Shown: positions 1 through 11,616 of the stretch, piece after piece
How the letters are laid out: each line of letters starts with the position of its first letter
How positions within the stretch are numbered: the stretch's first letter is position 1
DNA from: Actinocrinis puniceicyclus
Lineage (GTDB): Bacteria > Actinomycetota > Actinomycetes > Streptomycetales > Catenulisporaceae
Direction: 5' to 3'
Assembly (NCBI RefSeq): GCF_018283645.1
Contig: NZ_JAGSXH010000033.1
Span: forward strand, 1-52,887
Length of the DNA stretch: 52,887 nt
The notes under the pieces: generated by a model
Database searches by the model: none
What the model was told of the DNA's origin: nothing
The model's input: the letters and a program-made list of their open reading frames with translations, nothing else
Position numbers and translations under genes: made by a program

Positions 1-1731
<1,731 letters not shown>

Positions 1732-1935
1732 AAGAATCCGAAACCCGGCTGAAACCATCCCGACGGGGGTCGGGACAACAACAACCATCCAAAAAAACTA
1801 ATGGCATCGTAAACATAATCGACACACTGTTGAGTTCTCAAGAAACAGACACCGCATCCCCAGAGCTTTTCAGCCCCGGAGAGGTGTTCTCTTTCGGTGA
1901 TCCCTACTCTACCAGATCTTCAGCCTTGCTTTTCC
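1732..1935 (-). promoter_or_regulatory. 16S rRNA leader (antitermination/processing region)
   Basis: On the minus strand the leader carries TTGAGAACTCAACAGTGTG at about 1826-1844, a sequence conserved in actinobacterial pre-16S leaders and linked to antitermination and RNase III processing. Just before the 16S gene a small perfect hairpin (arms TCCCGAC and GTCGGGA, four-base loop) spans 1758-1775. No protein-coding pattern is seen. A NusB/NusE-type antitermination complex is expected to act on this kind of leader (established knowledge); the exact boxA was not pinned down. Confidence 0.6.
1906..1911 (-). promoter_or_regulatory. Possible second rRNA -10 element
   Basis: The minus strand reads CTGGTAGAGTAGGG here, and TAGAGT resembles actinobacterial rRNA -10 hexamers. 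No good -35 lies 16-18 bases upstream (GAAAAG at 17). I therefore rate this well below the promoter at 2081-2109; it may simply be part of the leader. Confidence 0.25.
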
Positions 1936-2080
1936 CACCGTTTTCGCGAGGAGACGGTGGCGCCGAATCCGTCACGCAGACGGAGATCCGGCCGCAATCC
2001 GAAGGAGGAAGGGATTTAGCCCGCCGGCCTGGTCAGACAGCGCATGCGCTGTGGTGATCCGGACTCGGCGACGTCTTCTT

Positions 2081-2109
2081 ACGTTACGCGCGGCCGAACG
2101 CCACGTCAA
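2081..2109 (-). promoter_or_regulatory. rRNA operon promoter
   Basis: On the minus strand TTGACG (2104-2109) and TAACGT (2081-2086) are separated by exactly 17 bases, a near-consensus housekeeping sigma promoter. Start of transcription would be about 2074, giving a leader of roughly 340 bases before 16S. The -35 lies only about 55 bases beyond the nusB stop codon. A 14-base palindrome (CAGCGCATGCGCTG, 2038-2051) sits just downstream of the expected start and could bind a regulator. Confidence 0.65.
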
Positions 2110-2138
2110 ACCAGCAGCTCGACAAGCCGATCAGACCC

Positions 2139-2157
2139 CCGCGGCAACCCGCTGCGG
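2139..2157 (-). terminator. Hairpin after nusB
   Basis: Arms CCGCGGC and GCTGCGG pair with one G-T wobble around a short loop, starting six bases beyond the nusB stop. There is no clear U-tract, which is common in actinobacteria. It would separate the aro-efp-nusB transcript from the rRNA operon immediately downstream. Confidence 0.35.
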
Positions 2158-2162
2158 CTCGC

Positions 2163-2597
2163 TCAGCGCTGAAGCGTCGGCTTCAACTCCCGCAGCCGAT
2201 CGAGCAGCCCGTTGACGAACTGCGGCGATTCCGCGGTGGACAGCTCCTGTGCCAGCGAGACCGCCTCGTCGATGGCGACCACCTCCGGCACGTCCTGCCC
2301 CCACAACAGCTCGAAGACGCCGAGCCGCAGCACATTGCGGTCCACGGTCGGCATCCGGTCCAGCGGCCAGCCGATGGAGTAGGTCTCGATCAGTGAATCA
2401 ATCCGGTCGATGTGCTCGACCACGCCGTTGACCAGCTCGATCGTGTACTCACCGATACGCGGGTCGGTGTCCTGCGCGGTCATCTGCTGGGACCTGGCGA
2501 CCCGGTCGGCCAGGATGCGCGACGGGTTCGCGTCCTTGAGGTCCGCCTCGAACAGCACCTCGAGTGCTCGCCGCCGCGCCTTACTCCTGGTCGCCAC
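2163..2597 (-). CDS. nusB: Transcription antitermination protein NusB
   Basis: The 144-residue product is all-helical and matches NusB along its length: an N-terminal RSKARRRALEVLFEADL segment that fits the boxA-RNA-binding arginine-rich helix, a middle DRIDSLIETYSIGWPLDRMPTVDRNVLRLGVFEL region, and VAIDEAVSLAQELSTAESPQFVNGLLD near the C-terminus. NusB binds NusE (ribosomal protein S10) and boxA RNA to prevent premature termination of rRNA transcripts. I chose the GTG at 2597, one base after the efp stop, because a longer frame back to 2738 has no NusB-like residues and overlaps efp. No Shine-Dalgarno is visible, so translation is probably coupled to efp. It is the last gene of the aro-efp-nusB block. 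Unusually, a 16S gene follows directly. Confidence 0.93.
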   Translation of the reverse strand: MATRSKARRRALEVLFEADLKDANPSRILADRVARSQQMTAQDTDPRIGEYTIELVNGVVEHIDRIDSLIETYSIGWPLDRMPTVDRNVLRLGVFELLWGQDVPEVVAIDEAVSLAQELSTAESPQFVNGLLDRLRELKPTLQR

Positions 2598-2598
2598 G

Positions 2599-3162
2599 TC
2601 AGTTGTTGATCCGGCCGAGGTACTTGCCCTCGCGGGTGTCCACCTTGACCTTCTCGCCGGTCGAGATGAACAGCGGAACCTGGATCTCGTAACCGGTCTC
2701 CACCGTGGCCGGCTTGGTCCCACCGGTCGAGCGGTCACCCTGCAGACCCGGCTCGGTGTACGTGATCACCAACTCGACCGCAGCCGGCAACTCGACGTAC
2801 AGCGGAACGCCGTCGTGCGTGGCCACAGTGACCTCAGCGCTCTCCAACAGGAAGTTCGCGGCATCGCCCACTGTCTCGACCGGCACCTGGATCTGGTCGT
2901 AGGTGTCGGTGTCCATGAACACGAAGTCCGTGGACTCCTTGTACAGGTACTGCATCGTGCGCTTGTCCACGTTGGCCGTCTCGACCTTGATGCCCGCGTT
3001 GAAGGTCTTGTCGACCACCTTGCCGGTCAGCACGTGCTTGAGTTTGGTGCGCACGAACGCCGGGCCCTTGCCCGGTTTGACGTGCTGGAACTCCACGACG
3101 TTCCACAACTCGCCGTCGAGGTTGAGCGTCATGCCGTTCTTCAGGTCGTTGGTCGTGGCCAC
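2599..3162 (-). CDS. efp: Elongation factor P
   Basis: The 187-residue protein has the three beta-barrel layout of EF-P, which binds the ribosome between P and E sites to relieve stalling at polyproline stretches. The tip loop is [12 protein letters not shown], with Lys32 at the position that is modified in many bacteria. The last domain ends with the family's [12 protein letters not shown]-type tail. Start is GTG at 3162, with an AGGAG about 11 bases upstream. The gene lies 94 bases after aroB and one base before nusB on the same strand. In many actinobacteria aroQ and pepQ sit between aroB and efp; both are absent here. Confidence 0.96.
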   Translation of the reverse strand: MATTNDLKNGMTLNLDGELWNVVEFQHVKPGKGPAFVRTKLKHVLTGKVVDKTFNAGIKVETANVDKRTMQYLYKESTDFVFMDTDTYDQIQVPVETVGDAANFLLESAEVTVATHDGVPLYVELPAAVELVITYTEPGLQGDRSTGGTKPATVETGYEIQVPLFISTGEKVKVDTREGKYLGRINN

Positions 3163-3256
3163 GGCCGGGTCACTCCTAGCGTGAGACTAAGGTTTTGCGT
3201 TCATCGCAGACCGCCAAGTCTAGCGGTCGGTCGGCGGCGCTCTTCCCGCCCGCAGG

Positions 3257-4829
<1,573 letters not shown>

Positions 4830-4833
<4 letters not shown>

Positions 4834-6071
4834 CGCAGCACCTCCAGGCCGCGCGTGCGCACCTCGGCGAGATAACCGGCGAGGTTGCGCGCGGTCTCGG
4901 AGACCGAGTCGCCGCCGAACTTCTCCAGCAGCGCCTCGGCCAGCACCAGCGCGACCATGGCCTCGGCGACCACGCCCGCGGCGGGAACCGCGCACACGTC
5001 CGAGCGTTGATGGTGCGCGACCGCGGCCTCACCGGAAGCGGTGTCGATGGTGGCCAGGGCGCGCGGGATGGTCGCGATCGGCTTCATCGCGGCGCGCACC
5101 CGCAGCGGCCCTCCAGTGGACATGCCGCCCTCGGTGCCGCCGGAATGCCCAGAGCGGCGACGCACGCCCGGCCGGCCGGGCTCCATCTCGTCGTGCGCGA
5201 GCGAACCGCGGATCGCGGCGAGGCCGAAGCCGTCGCCGAGTTCGACTCCCTTGATCGCCTGAATGCTCATCAGCGCGGCGGCGAGACGCGCGTCGAGCCG
5301 CCGATCCCAATGCACGTGGCTGCCGAGGCCCGGCGGGAGGTTGTACGCGAGGACCTCGACCACGCCGCCGAGCGTGTCACCGGCCTTGTGGCACGCGTCG
5401 ATCTCGGCCACCATCGCCGAGCTCGCTTCCGGGTCGAAGCAGCGGACCGGGTCGGCGTCGATGCGTTCGAGGTCGCCGGGCCGCGGCAGCAGGCCCTCCA
5501 CGGTGACCACCGGCCCGAGGCGCACGACGTGGGACAGGACTCGGATACCGGCGGCCTGGTCCAGGAAGGCACGCGCCACGTCGCCCAGCGCCACCCGCGC
5601 CGCGGTCTCCCGCGCGCTGGCGCGTTCCAGAACCGGCCGGGCGTCATCGAAGCCGTACTTCTGCATGCCGACCAGGTCGGCGTGGCCGGGCCGCGGCCGG
5701 GTGAGCGGCGCGCTGCGGGCCTGTCCCGCGCCGGTGGCGGAGAACTCGGCGGAGCCGGGTTCGAGCTCGTCGAGCGAGGCCGGACCGGCGATCGGGTCGG
5801 CGGACATGGCCGTCTGCCACTTCGGCCACTCGCTGTTGCCGATGCGGATCGCCACCGGTCCGCCCTGGGTCAGCCCGTGGCGCACGCCTCCGAGGAAGGC
5901 GACCTCGTCCTGCTCGAACTTCATCCTGGCGCCGCGGCCGTGGCCGAGCCTGCGGCGGGCGAGCGCGTCCGAGACCGCCTTAGTGGACGTGCGCACGCCG
6001 GCCGGCAGCCCCTCGATGATCGCGACGAGCGCGGGACCGTGCGATTCCCCTGCGGTGAGCCAACGCAACAT
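4830..6071 (-). CDS. aroC: Chorismate synthase
   Basis: The 413-residue enzyme makes chorismate from EPSP with reduced FMN, the last step of the common aromatic pathway. The start [25 protein letters not shown] is the family's N-terminal signature. The central [15 protein letters not shown]-type segment (here [18 protein letters not shown]) and the [28 protein letters not shown] region are also conserved. I take the ATG at 6069-6071; 16 extra upstream codons in the frame look non-coding. It is the first gene of the aroC-aroK-aroB run. The intergenic stretch to 6290 separates it from a divergently oriented unknown gene. Confidence 0.96.
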
Positions 6072-6289
6072 GTGCCGATCATCCCATGACGCGCTCGGCT
6101 GACGGAACGCGTTGTCCACAGGTCGTATATCTTCCGACGATCAGAGGAGGCCACGTGCGCATCGGCGCCACTGCGCCGACCGGGCGAAAGTGCCGCACGC
6201 GGCACCACCAGGAATTGCTCGTCGCCCTCGGCAATGGGAGACTCACCAGTCCCGCAGCGGTGGCGAGTGTGGTGAAGTGGGGAGTTGGG

Positions 6290-7798
6290 ATGTCGGTCGC
6301 AGGGGGCTACAGCGGCGCGGCGACAGGTACCGGGGACACGACGCGTACCACGCCTCAGGTCTACCACGACGCGGTACTCGCATCGCAGCAGTCTGCGGAC
6401 CAGGCGTCCGCCAGGGGTCCGGCACCGTTGCCCCCGCTGGTGCCGCCGCCGATCGATCCGAATCTGGGTTCGTTCCCGACGCCAGGCGGCGGACCGGCCG
6501 TGTCGCAGACAGTTCCGCGACAGGACACTGAAACCCCGCCTTCCGGCCAGCCGGCCGGAGCGCCCACCTTCCCTGTAGCCCGAGTGTTCGACGGAGTCAA
6601 TCCCGACGGCAGCTTGCTGATCAACCGGCAGAACCTGGACCCGCGCGAGATTCCGGCGCTGGTCGCGTACCTGACGAGGGCGGCAGTGGCGCTCTCCGCG
6701 CCCGGAACCACGCGCGACGAGTTGGTGCCCGGCGCACCGCCGAACGTGCCGCGCGTCTTCCACAGCGACGGCACGTGGATCTGGCCGGCCGCGGTCGGCT
6801 ACTACCTCAGCCTGCACCAGCTTCCACCGCAGCCCGAGTTGCTCGCGCACATCAGGTCTCGCAAGTACACGCTCGGTCCCGTGCATCCAGAGGCCGCGCA
6901 GGCCGCCGCGGCACAGATCCTGGCGACCCTGAATGTCCAGCCGGTGCGAGCGCAAGGTCCGGTGCCACCGGAACCTGCACCGGTCCGGCCGACGGCGGCG
7001 GCTGTGCCGACCGGCAACCCATCGGCTGCGCTCCCATCACCCGCGGCAGCGGTTACAGCACCGGTCGCGGCACTGCCCGAGTTCAGCGCGCGCTTCAACG
7101 CCGCCGGCAACCGGCACGCGGCGTGGGTCACCGAGCAGTTGGAGGCATTTCTCGCCTTCATGCCGCTCGGTGACTGGTCGGTCGATCACGCGACGCGCGT
7201 CTATCGGCAGTCCGGCCGACAGTTCCCCGTCGACGCTCTCGGCATGCTCTCCTCCACGGGCGTATGGACGTGGGCATGGGCAGATCCGGCGGCCTGGGGC
7301 GGAAACCCGGAGATCACCGAGCAGGCGCGGCGGCTACGTGCGCTGGGCGAACGAGAGGGCGTCGCCGAGCTCACCACGCCCGCCTTCGACCTCTCCGGCA
7401 TCGCGGATGCGCCGGACAGCCCGCAAGACGCCGCCGAGATGCTGGCCTGGACCTCCATGGGCCTGCTGGGCGCACGCGGCTACATCGGCCACAGTGCGGA
7501 GCACAGCGCGTCTCCCGGCGGCACGGGATTAGGCGATGCGCGCGCGTATTACGTGGTCTGCGGCTCCGAGGTGCCGAACGCGGAGCCGAGGCTCAGTACC
7601 GTGCCGCGCTTCGTCATGGAAGGCGCCGCCACGTTCGGGGAAGACGACGCCGAGTGCGTACTCGGATACGTCGAGCACTACGGCTGGGAATGGAGCCGGG
7701 TTCCGGACGGGATCGTCGTCGCCGCTGAGGGCATCGGCTCGTTCACGGTGGAGATCTCGGCCGAGGGCCGGTTGACCGGGCTGTCGCTGCACACCTGA
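6290..7798 (+). CDS. Uncharacterised protein with a DUF6882-like C-terminal domain
   Basis: The 502-residue protein has no secretion signal. A Pro/Ala/Thr-rich N-terminus (1-95) precedes a first domain (about 96-215) with FDGVNPDGSLLINRQNLDPREIPAL and HSDGTWIWPAAVGYYL (159-173). A second Pro/Ala-rich linker (220-262) leads to a C-terminal domain (265-502) with STGVWTWAWADPAAWGGNP (322-340). That segment resembles actinobacterial DUF6882 proteins (recalled family, not searched). The two domains share a short acid-GTW/VW aromatic pattern. Start is ATG 6290 with GGAG five bases before it; the frame stays open upstream to 6086 without coding-like codons. The gene interrupts the otherwise minus-strand aroE/aroC block, so it is probably an insertion. 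Function unknown; an immunity or effector-like role is only a guess. Confidence 0.7.
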   Translation: MSVAGGYSGAATGTGDTTRTTPQVYHDAVLASQQSADQASARGPAPLPPLVPPPIDPNLGSFPTPGGGPAVSQTVPRQDTETPPSGQPAGAPTFPVARVFDGVNPDGSLLINRQNLDPREIPALVAYLTRAAVALSAPGTTRDELVPGAPPNVPRVFHSDGTWIWPAAVGYYLSLHQLPPQPELLAHIRSRKYTLGPVHPEAAQAAAAQILATLNVQPVRAQGPVPPEPAPVRPTAAAVPTGNPSAALPSPAAAVTAPVAALPEFSARFNAAGNRHAAWVTEQLEAFLAFMPLGDWSVDHATRVYRQSGRQFPVDALGMLSSTGVWTWAWADPAAWGGNPEITEQARRLRALGEREGVAELTTPAFDLSGIADAPDSPQDAAEMLAWTSMGLLGARGYIGHSAEHSASPGGTGLGDARAYYVVCGSEVPNAEPRLSTVPRFVMEGAATFGEDDAECVLGYVEHYGWEWSRVPDGIVVAAEGIGSFTVEISAEGRLTGLSLHT

Positions 7799-7874
7799 CC
7801 AGCGCCGCGGTGCGGTTCAGTAGCGGCTCAGACGACGCCAGGCGACGCGCCATCGACCGCCCGGTGTAGTGCCC

Positions 7875-8732
7875 CTATCCCCGCGCGCTTAGTGCAGCAG
7901 TCCCGGCGACGCGCATCGCCTCGACCACAGCGGCCCGCTGAGTCGGGTCGGCGCCCGTCATCAGCTCTACCTGCAACGAAGCCTGGTGGATGAGCAGGTC
8001 GAGCCCGCCCAATACGACACCACCAGCACACTGCCAGGCTGCGGCCAGCGGGGTCGGCCAAGGGTGGTAGAGCACGTCGAACAAGGTGCCGGCCGCAGGA
8101 ACCATCCGGCTCGTCAACTCGTCCGCAGCGCCCGCGGGAGTCGTGTTGACCACGAGCGGGCTTTTCAGCGCATCGCCTGCATCCGACCAGCCGTGGACGC
8201 GCAGTCGCAGGCCAAAACGTTCGGCGACCGGCAACAACTGCTCGACCCGTTTCGGCGAGCGCACGTAGATGTCGACATCACCGGTCTGGACGATCGAAGA
8301 GAGTGCGGCCAGTGCGGATGCCGCCGTCGCGCCACCGCCCAGCACGGCAGCCTCGTCCACGCCCGTGACACCGCGTTCCGCGAGCGCGGCGATCAGTCCG
8401 GGTACATCCGTGTTCTCGCCGCGCCGCGTTCCGTCGTGTTCGAACAGCACCGTGTTGACCGCTTGGACCGAGACCGCGGTCTCACTCACGGAGTGGACCA
8501 GCGGGATGACCGCGCGCTTGAGCGGCATGGTGAGCGATAGCCCGCACCACCGCCCCGGGTCCAACTCGTCCAGGAACCCGGGAAGGGCGGCCTCGTCCAC
8601 GTCGAATGCCTCGTAGCTGCGCCCGGCGAGCCCGAGCCTGCGGTAAGCCGCCACGTGCAGCACGGGCGAGAGCGAGTGCGCGATCGGCGAACCGAGCACC
8701 GCGGCTTGCAGCCGCACCCCTGTCACGGTCAT
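7875..8732 (-). CDS. aroE: Shikimate dehydrogenase
   Basis: The 285-residue product reduces 3-dehydroshikimate to shikimate with NADPH. It shows the substrate-binding GSPIAHSLSPVLH (near residue 13), the catalytic-Lys segment GLSLTMPLKRAVIP, NTVLF(E), and NTDVPGL. The Rossmann loop is VLGGGATAASALAAL. The C-terminal LIHQASLQVELMTG is also conserved. The ATG at 8730-8732 overlaps the mltG stop (TGATG), so I reject the longer frame to 8780. It sits last in the alaS-ruvX-mltG-aroE run and converges on the unknown gene at 6290-7798. Together with aroB, aroK and aroC, four shikimate-pathway enzymes lie within 6 kb. Confidence 0.95.
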   Translation of the reverse strand: MTVTGVRLQAAVLGSPIAHSLSPVLHVAAYRRLGLAGRSYEAFDVDEAALPGFLDELDPGRWCGLSLTMPLKRAVIPLVHSVSETAVSVQAVNTVLFEHDGTRRGENTDVPGLIAALAERGVTGVDEAAVLGGGATAASALAALSSIVQTGDVDIYVRSPKRVEQLLPVAERFGLRLRVHGWSDAGDALKSPLVVNTTPAGAADELTSRMVPAAGTLFDVLYHPWPTPLAAAWQCAGGVVLGGLDLLIHQASLQVELMTGADPTQRAAVVEAMRVAGTAALSARG

Positions 8733-11005
8733 CAGCCCGACCCGCACAGCCCCTTGTACTTGACGCCCAGGCTCCGCCATTGGGTGTTGTTCTGAGCGTA
8801 TTGGACTCCGTCGGGAGTTGCGCAGAAGTACAGGTAGTCGTTGGCGCGGTTCGGGTTCAGCGCCGCGTCTATCGACGCCTGGTCGGGGCTGTCGATCGGA
8901 CCCGGTGGCAGACCCTTGATGCCGAAGACACTGGTGTTGTACGGGTTCGCGGTGTCCCTGTTGTCCGGCACGGTACCGGTGTTGCCCATGCCGTACAGGG
9001 TCGAGGTGTCGAAGCCCAGGTGTGCGAACAGCGCCGGGTTGCTGAACCGGTTGAACACCACTCCCGCGATCTTGTTCAGGTCCGCGGTGTTCGAGCCGGC
9101 CTCGGCGCGCGCCAGCGAGGCGATGATCAGCAGCTTGTACGGGGTCAACCGGAGCGCGGCCGCCTTGGCGGTCATGTTCTCCTGGTTGAACATCGCGAGC
9201 TGGTCGTCGACCATCTTCTTGAGCAGGTCGGCCGGGGTCTTGAAATCGGTCAGCACATAGGTCTCGGCGGCGATGAAGCCCTCGATGTGCGCGTAAGGGA
9301 ACTTCGCTCCGGGCTGGCCGGTGTCCCAGGCCGGCAGATCGATCTTCCCGCCGGCGATGGCGGCGCGGATGTCGGCGTCACTCCAGTTGGTCTTGGCCTC
9401 CAGCGCGGCGAAGACCTGGGCGGCGCGCTCGCCCCCGTACGTGATCAGCTGCGACTTGCTGTCCTGGTTCTTCGGGTCGAGCAGGTCCGCGACGGCCGCC
9501 GCGGCGCTGATGCCCTTCGGCAGCAGGTAGGTGCCGGCTTGTATGTTCGCGCACTTGGGCTCGGCGTTACAGGCGTTGGTGAAGGCGCGCTGGCTCTTGA
9601 TCACACCGGCGTCGAACAGCTTCGCGCCGATCGTCCGGCCGCCGGCGCCGGAGGGAATGTTGACATCGACCTTGGCGCCGGTACCGGTGGTCGAGACGTA
9701 GTCCGGCGGGGCGCCGTACTTGCTCTGATACCACTGCACGCCCTTGTACCCGCCGTAGCCCAGACCGCCGGCGATCACCGAGAAGGCGAGGAACACGGCG
9801 AGGCAGTTACGGCCCTTCTTCTGCTTGGGTTTGCGTCCCTTGCCCGCCTCGCCGTCATCCGCGTCATCGTCGTCGTCGATCAGTCTGAACCGGTCGTCGT
9901 CCGGCTCGTCCCGCGACAGCGGATCGGCTTCCACTCCATGGCGCCGGCTGCGCGGCGCACCCTCAGCGCGGTTATCGGTCTCGCCGGGATACCCGGACGC
10001 GCGTCGGGAGGTGCGGGCCGAGTCGGGGAACTCGTCATCGTCCTCGTACTGCGCGTAGCCGCCGGTCGATTCGACGGACCCGCGGCGGCGCCCGTACGGG
10101 TCCTGGACCTGAGTCGGCGCCGAGCCGGGCGTCTGGAGGCCGTTGGCCGAGCCGCGGCCGGGTGCAGGCCGGCCGCCGCCGCCGCCGCGATCGACCGGAT
10201 ACTGGCCACTGGAGTAAGGGTCTCGCGTGCCGTTGGTCGGCGTGTATCCGCCGCTGGTGGAACCGACTGCGCTGGCGCCGCTGTCACCCGGGCTGGCGCC
10301 GTTAGGCCGCCGTGCCGGGCGCGCGTATCCGCCTGATGCGTAGGGATCCGTGGCCTGCGTACCGGGCGAATACGGCTCCGATGACGATGGATACGCGCCG
10401 GATGCGTACGAACCCGAACTGTAGGGATCGGAGCTGTAAGCATCGGTCCCGTACGAGCCGGATGCGTACGAGCCGGATGCGTATGGGTCCGATGACGGGC
10501 GCGCCGGCTGGGCCGGCCGCTGCGCTTGACCTCGCTGGCCGCCGTACTGCGGCTGGGCGCGCTGCGGTTGCTGCGATTCGTAGGACTGCTGCTGGTCGTA
10601 CTGCTGCCGGGACTGATACGGCTCCTGGTACGCCGGCTGCTCGTAGGACTGGGGTTCGTAGGCTTGCTGCTCGTAGGACGGTTGTTGGTACGACGGTTGC
10701 TGATGCCCGATCGAGTCCGCGTACGCCTGCTGCTGCGAAGAGTCCCACGCATGTGGCGGGGTCGAGCGCGGACCCAGTTCGTCGTAGTACGATGCCTGCG
10801 GTTGCACAGAGTAGTCCTGCGCGTACTGATTCGACTGGTACTGGTCCTGCGCGTACTGACCGGATGCCCCCGGTTGACGCGGGTACTGGCCGGACTGCCC
10901 GGGCTGCGGTTCACGCCCTGAGGCCGCACGGCGTCCCCGGCCCGGTGCGTAACCGGGCGGGGGTGCGGGTTCCTCCAGGTCGCCGAACCAACCGTCGTCG
11001 CTCAA
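8732..11005 (-). CDS. mltG: Endolytic peptidoglycan transglycosylase MltG
   Basis: The 757-residue protein is about twice the usual MltG length because of a cytoplasmic tail of about 395 residues. The tail is rich in Gln, Tyr, Ser and Pro, with repeats such as SYASGSY and QQPSYEQQ, and ends in an acidic stretch ([10 protein letters not shown]). One membrane segment (401-421) follows, then an extracytoplasmic YceG domain. The conserved glutamate of the family is E635 in [10 protein letters not shown], followed by VVFNRF, SPYNT-like [18 protein letters not shown] and ALNP. MltG cuts nascent glycan strands and sets their length. The start is TTG at 11005, supported by AAGGAG eight bases upstream and by overlap with the ruvX stop. 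The tail is plausibly a scaffold for divisome or elongasome partners (inference). Confidence 0.92.
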   Translation of the reverse strand: MSDDGWFGDLEEPAPPPGYAPGRGRRAASGREPQPGQSGQYPRQPGASGQYAQDQYQSNQYAQDYSVQPQASYYDELGPRSTPPHAWDSSQQQAYADSIGHQQPSYQQPSYEQQAYEPQSYEQPAYQEPYQSRQQYDQQQSYESQQPQRAQPQYGGQRGQAQRPAQPARPSSDPYASGSYASGSYGTDAYSSDPYSSGSYASGAYPSSSEPYSPGTQATDPYASGGYARPARRPNGASPGDSGASAVGSTSGGYTPTNGTRDPYSSGQYPVDRGGGGGRPAPGRGSANGLQTPGSAPTQVQDPYGRRRGSVESTGGYAQYEDDDEFPDSARTSRRASGYPGETDNRAEGAPRSRRHGVEADPLSRDEPDDDRFRLIDDDDDADDGEAGKGRKPKQKKGRNCLAVFLAFSVIAGGLGYGGYKGVQWYQSKYGAPPDYVSTTGTGAKVDVNIPSGAGGRTIGAKLFDAGVIKSQRAFTNACNAEPKCANIQAGTYLLPKGISAAAAVADLLDPKNQDSKSQLITYGGERAAQVFAALEAKTNWSDADIRAAIAGGKIDLPAWDTGQPGAKFPYAHIEGFIAAETYVLTDFKTPADLLKKMVDDQLAMFNQENMTAKAAALRLTPYKLLIIASLARAEAGSNTADLNKIAGVVFNRFSNPALFAHLGFDTSTLYGMGNTGTVPDNRDTANPYNTSVFGIKGLPPGPIDSPDQASIDAALNPNRANDYLYFCATPDGVQYAQNNTQWRSLGVKYKGLCGSG

Positions 11006-11499
11006 GCCTCGAACTCCTTAACCGGGGCGTGGGGCGCGACGTCGTCGTCGGCCGCGGACAGGTGGCCGGGCGGCCGTCCAGAGGCCCGCTCGGCGTCGAG
11101 CGCGTTCTGCAGGATCACCACGGCGGCGGCCTGATCGACCACAGCGCGGCCGCGGCGACCGCGAACTCCCGACTCGCGTAGTCCACGGGTCGCCGTGACG
11201 GTTGTCAACCTCTCATCCACCAACCGCACGGGTATCGGCCGAATTGTCCGGGCGAGGCGGGCGGCGAACTGGCGCGCCTTGACGGCCGCCGGACCCTCCG
11301 CCCCGGAGAGCGAACGGGGCAGGCCGACGATCACCTCGGTCGCCTCGTGCTCGGCGGCCAGCGCCGCGAGGCGGGCGAGGTCGCCCTCGCCCGCCTTCAC
11401 CGTCTCCACCGGCGTGGCCAGCAGGCCGTCCCGGTCGCAGACGGAGACGCCGATCCGGACCGCTCCGACATCGACGCCGAGCCGCTTGCCCACTCTCAC
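11002..11499 (-). CDS. ruvX: Holliday junction resolvase-like protein RuvX/YqgF
   Basis: The 165-residue protein has an RNase H-like fold. It shows the family's [15 protein letters not shown] start, [15 protein letters not shown], and [11 protein letters not shown] with the second acidic residue, then a final acidic position in the [11 protein letters not shown] helix. YqgF proteins have roles in pre-16S rRNA 5'-end processing and possibly recombination (established for the family). Start is GTG at 11499. The stop overlaps the TTG start of mltG. Position between alaS and mltG is conserved in actinobacteria. Confidence 0.93.
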   Translation of the reverse strand: MRVGKRLGVDVGAVRIGVSVCDRDGLLATPVETVKAGEGDLARLAALAAEHEATEVIVGLPRSLSGAEGPAAVKARQFAARLARTIRPIPVRLVDERLTTVTATRGLRESGVRGRRGRAVVDQAAAVVILQNALDAERASGRPPGHLSAADDDVAPHAPVKEFEA

Positions 11500-11616
11500 A
11501 ACGGACCGTTCTCCCTGTGTCGCTGACTACGTCCTGGTACACCGACCGTCAAGGACGTACGGCGGGGCGCTCCGGTTCACCGCGCCCCGGTGCCACGTCC
11601 TGATCACGACGTCCGG

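Noticed and set aside
8732-11005. Loss of the MltG catalytic glutamate
   Set aside because: The position that is Glu-Lys-Glu in E. coli reads Arg-Ala-Glu, but the second Glu (E635), the one kept in actinobacterial homologues as I recall them, is present.
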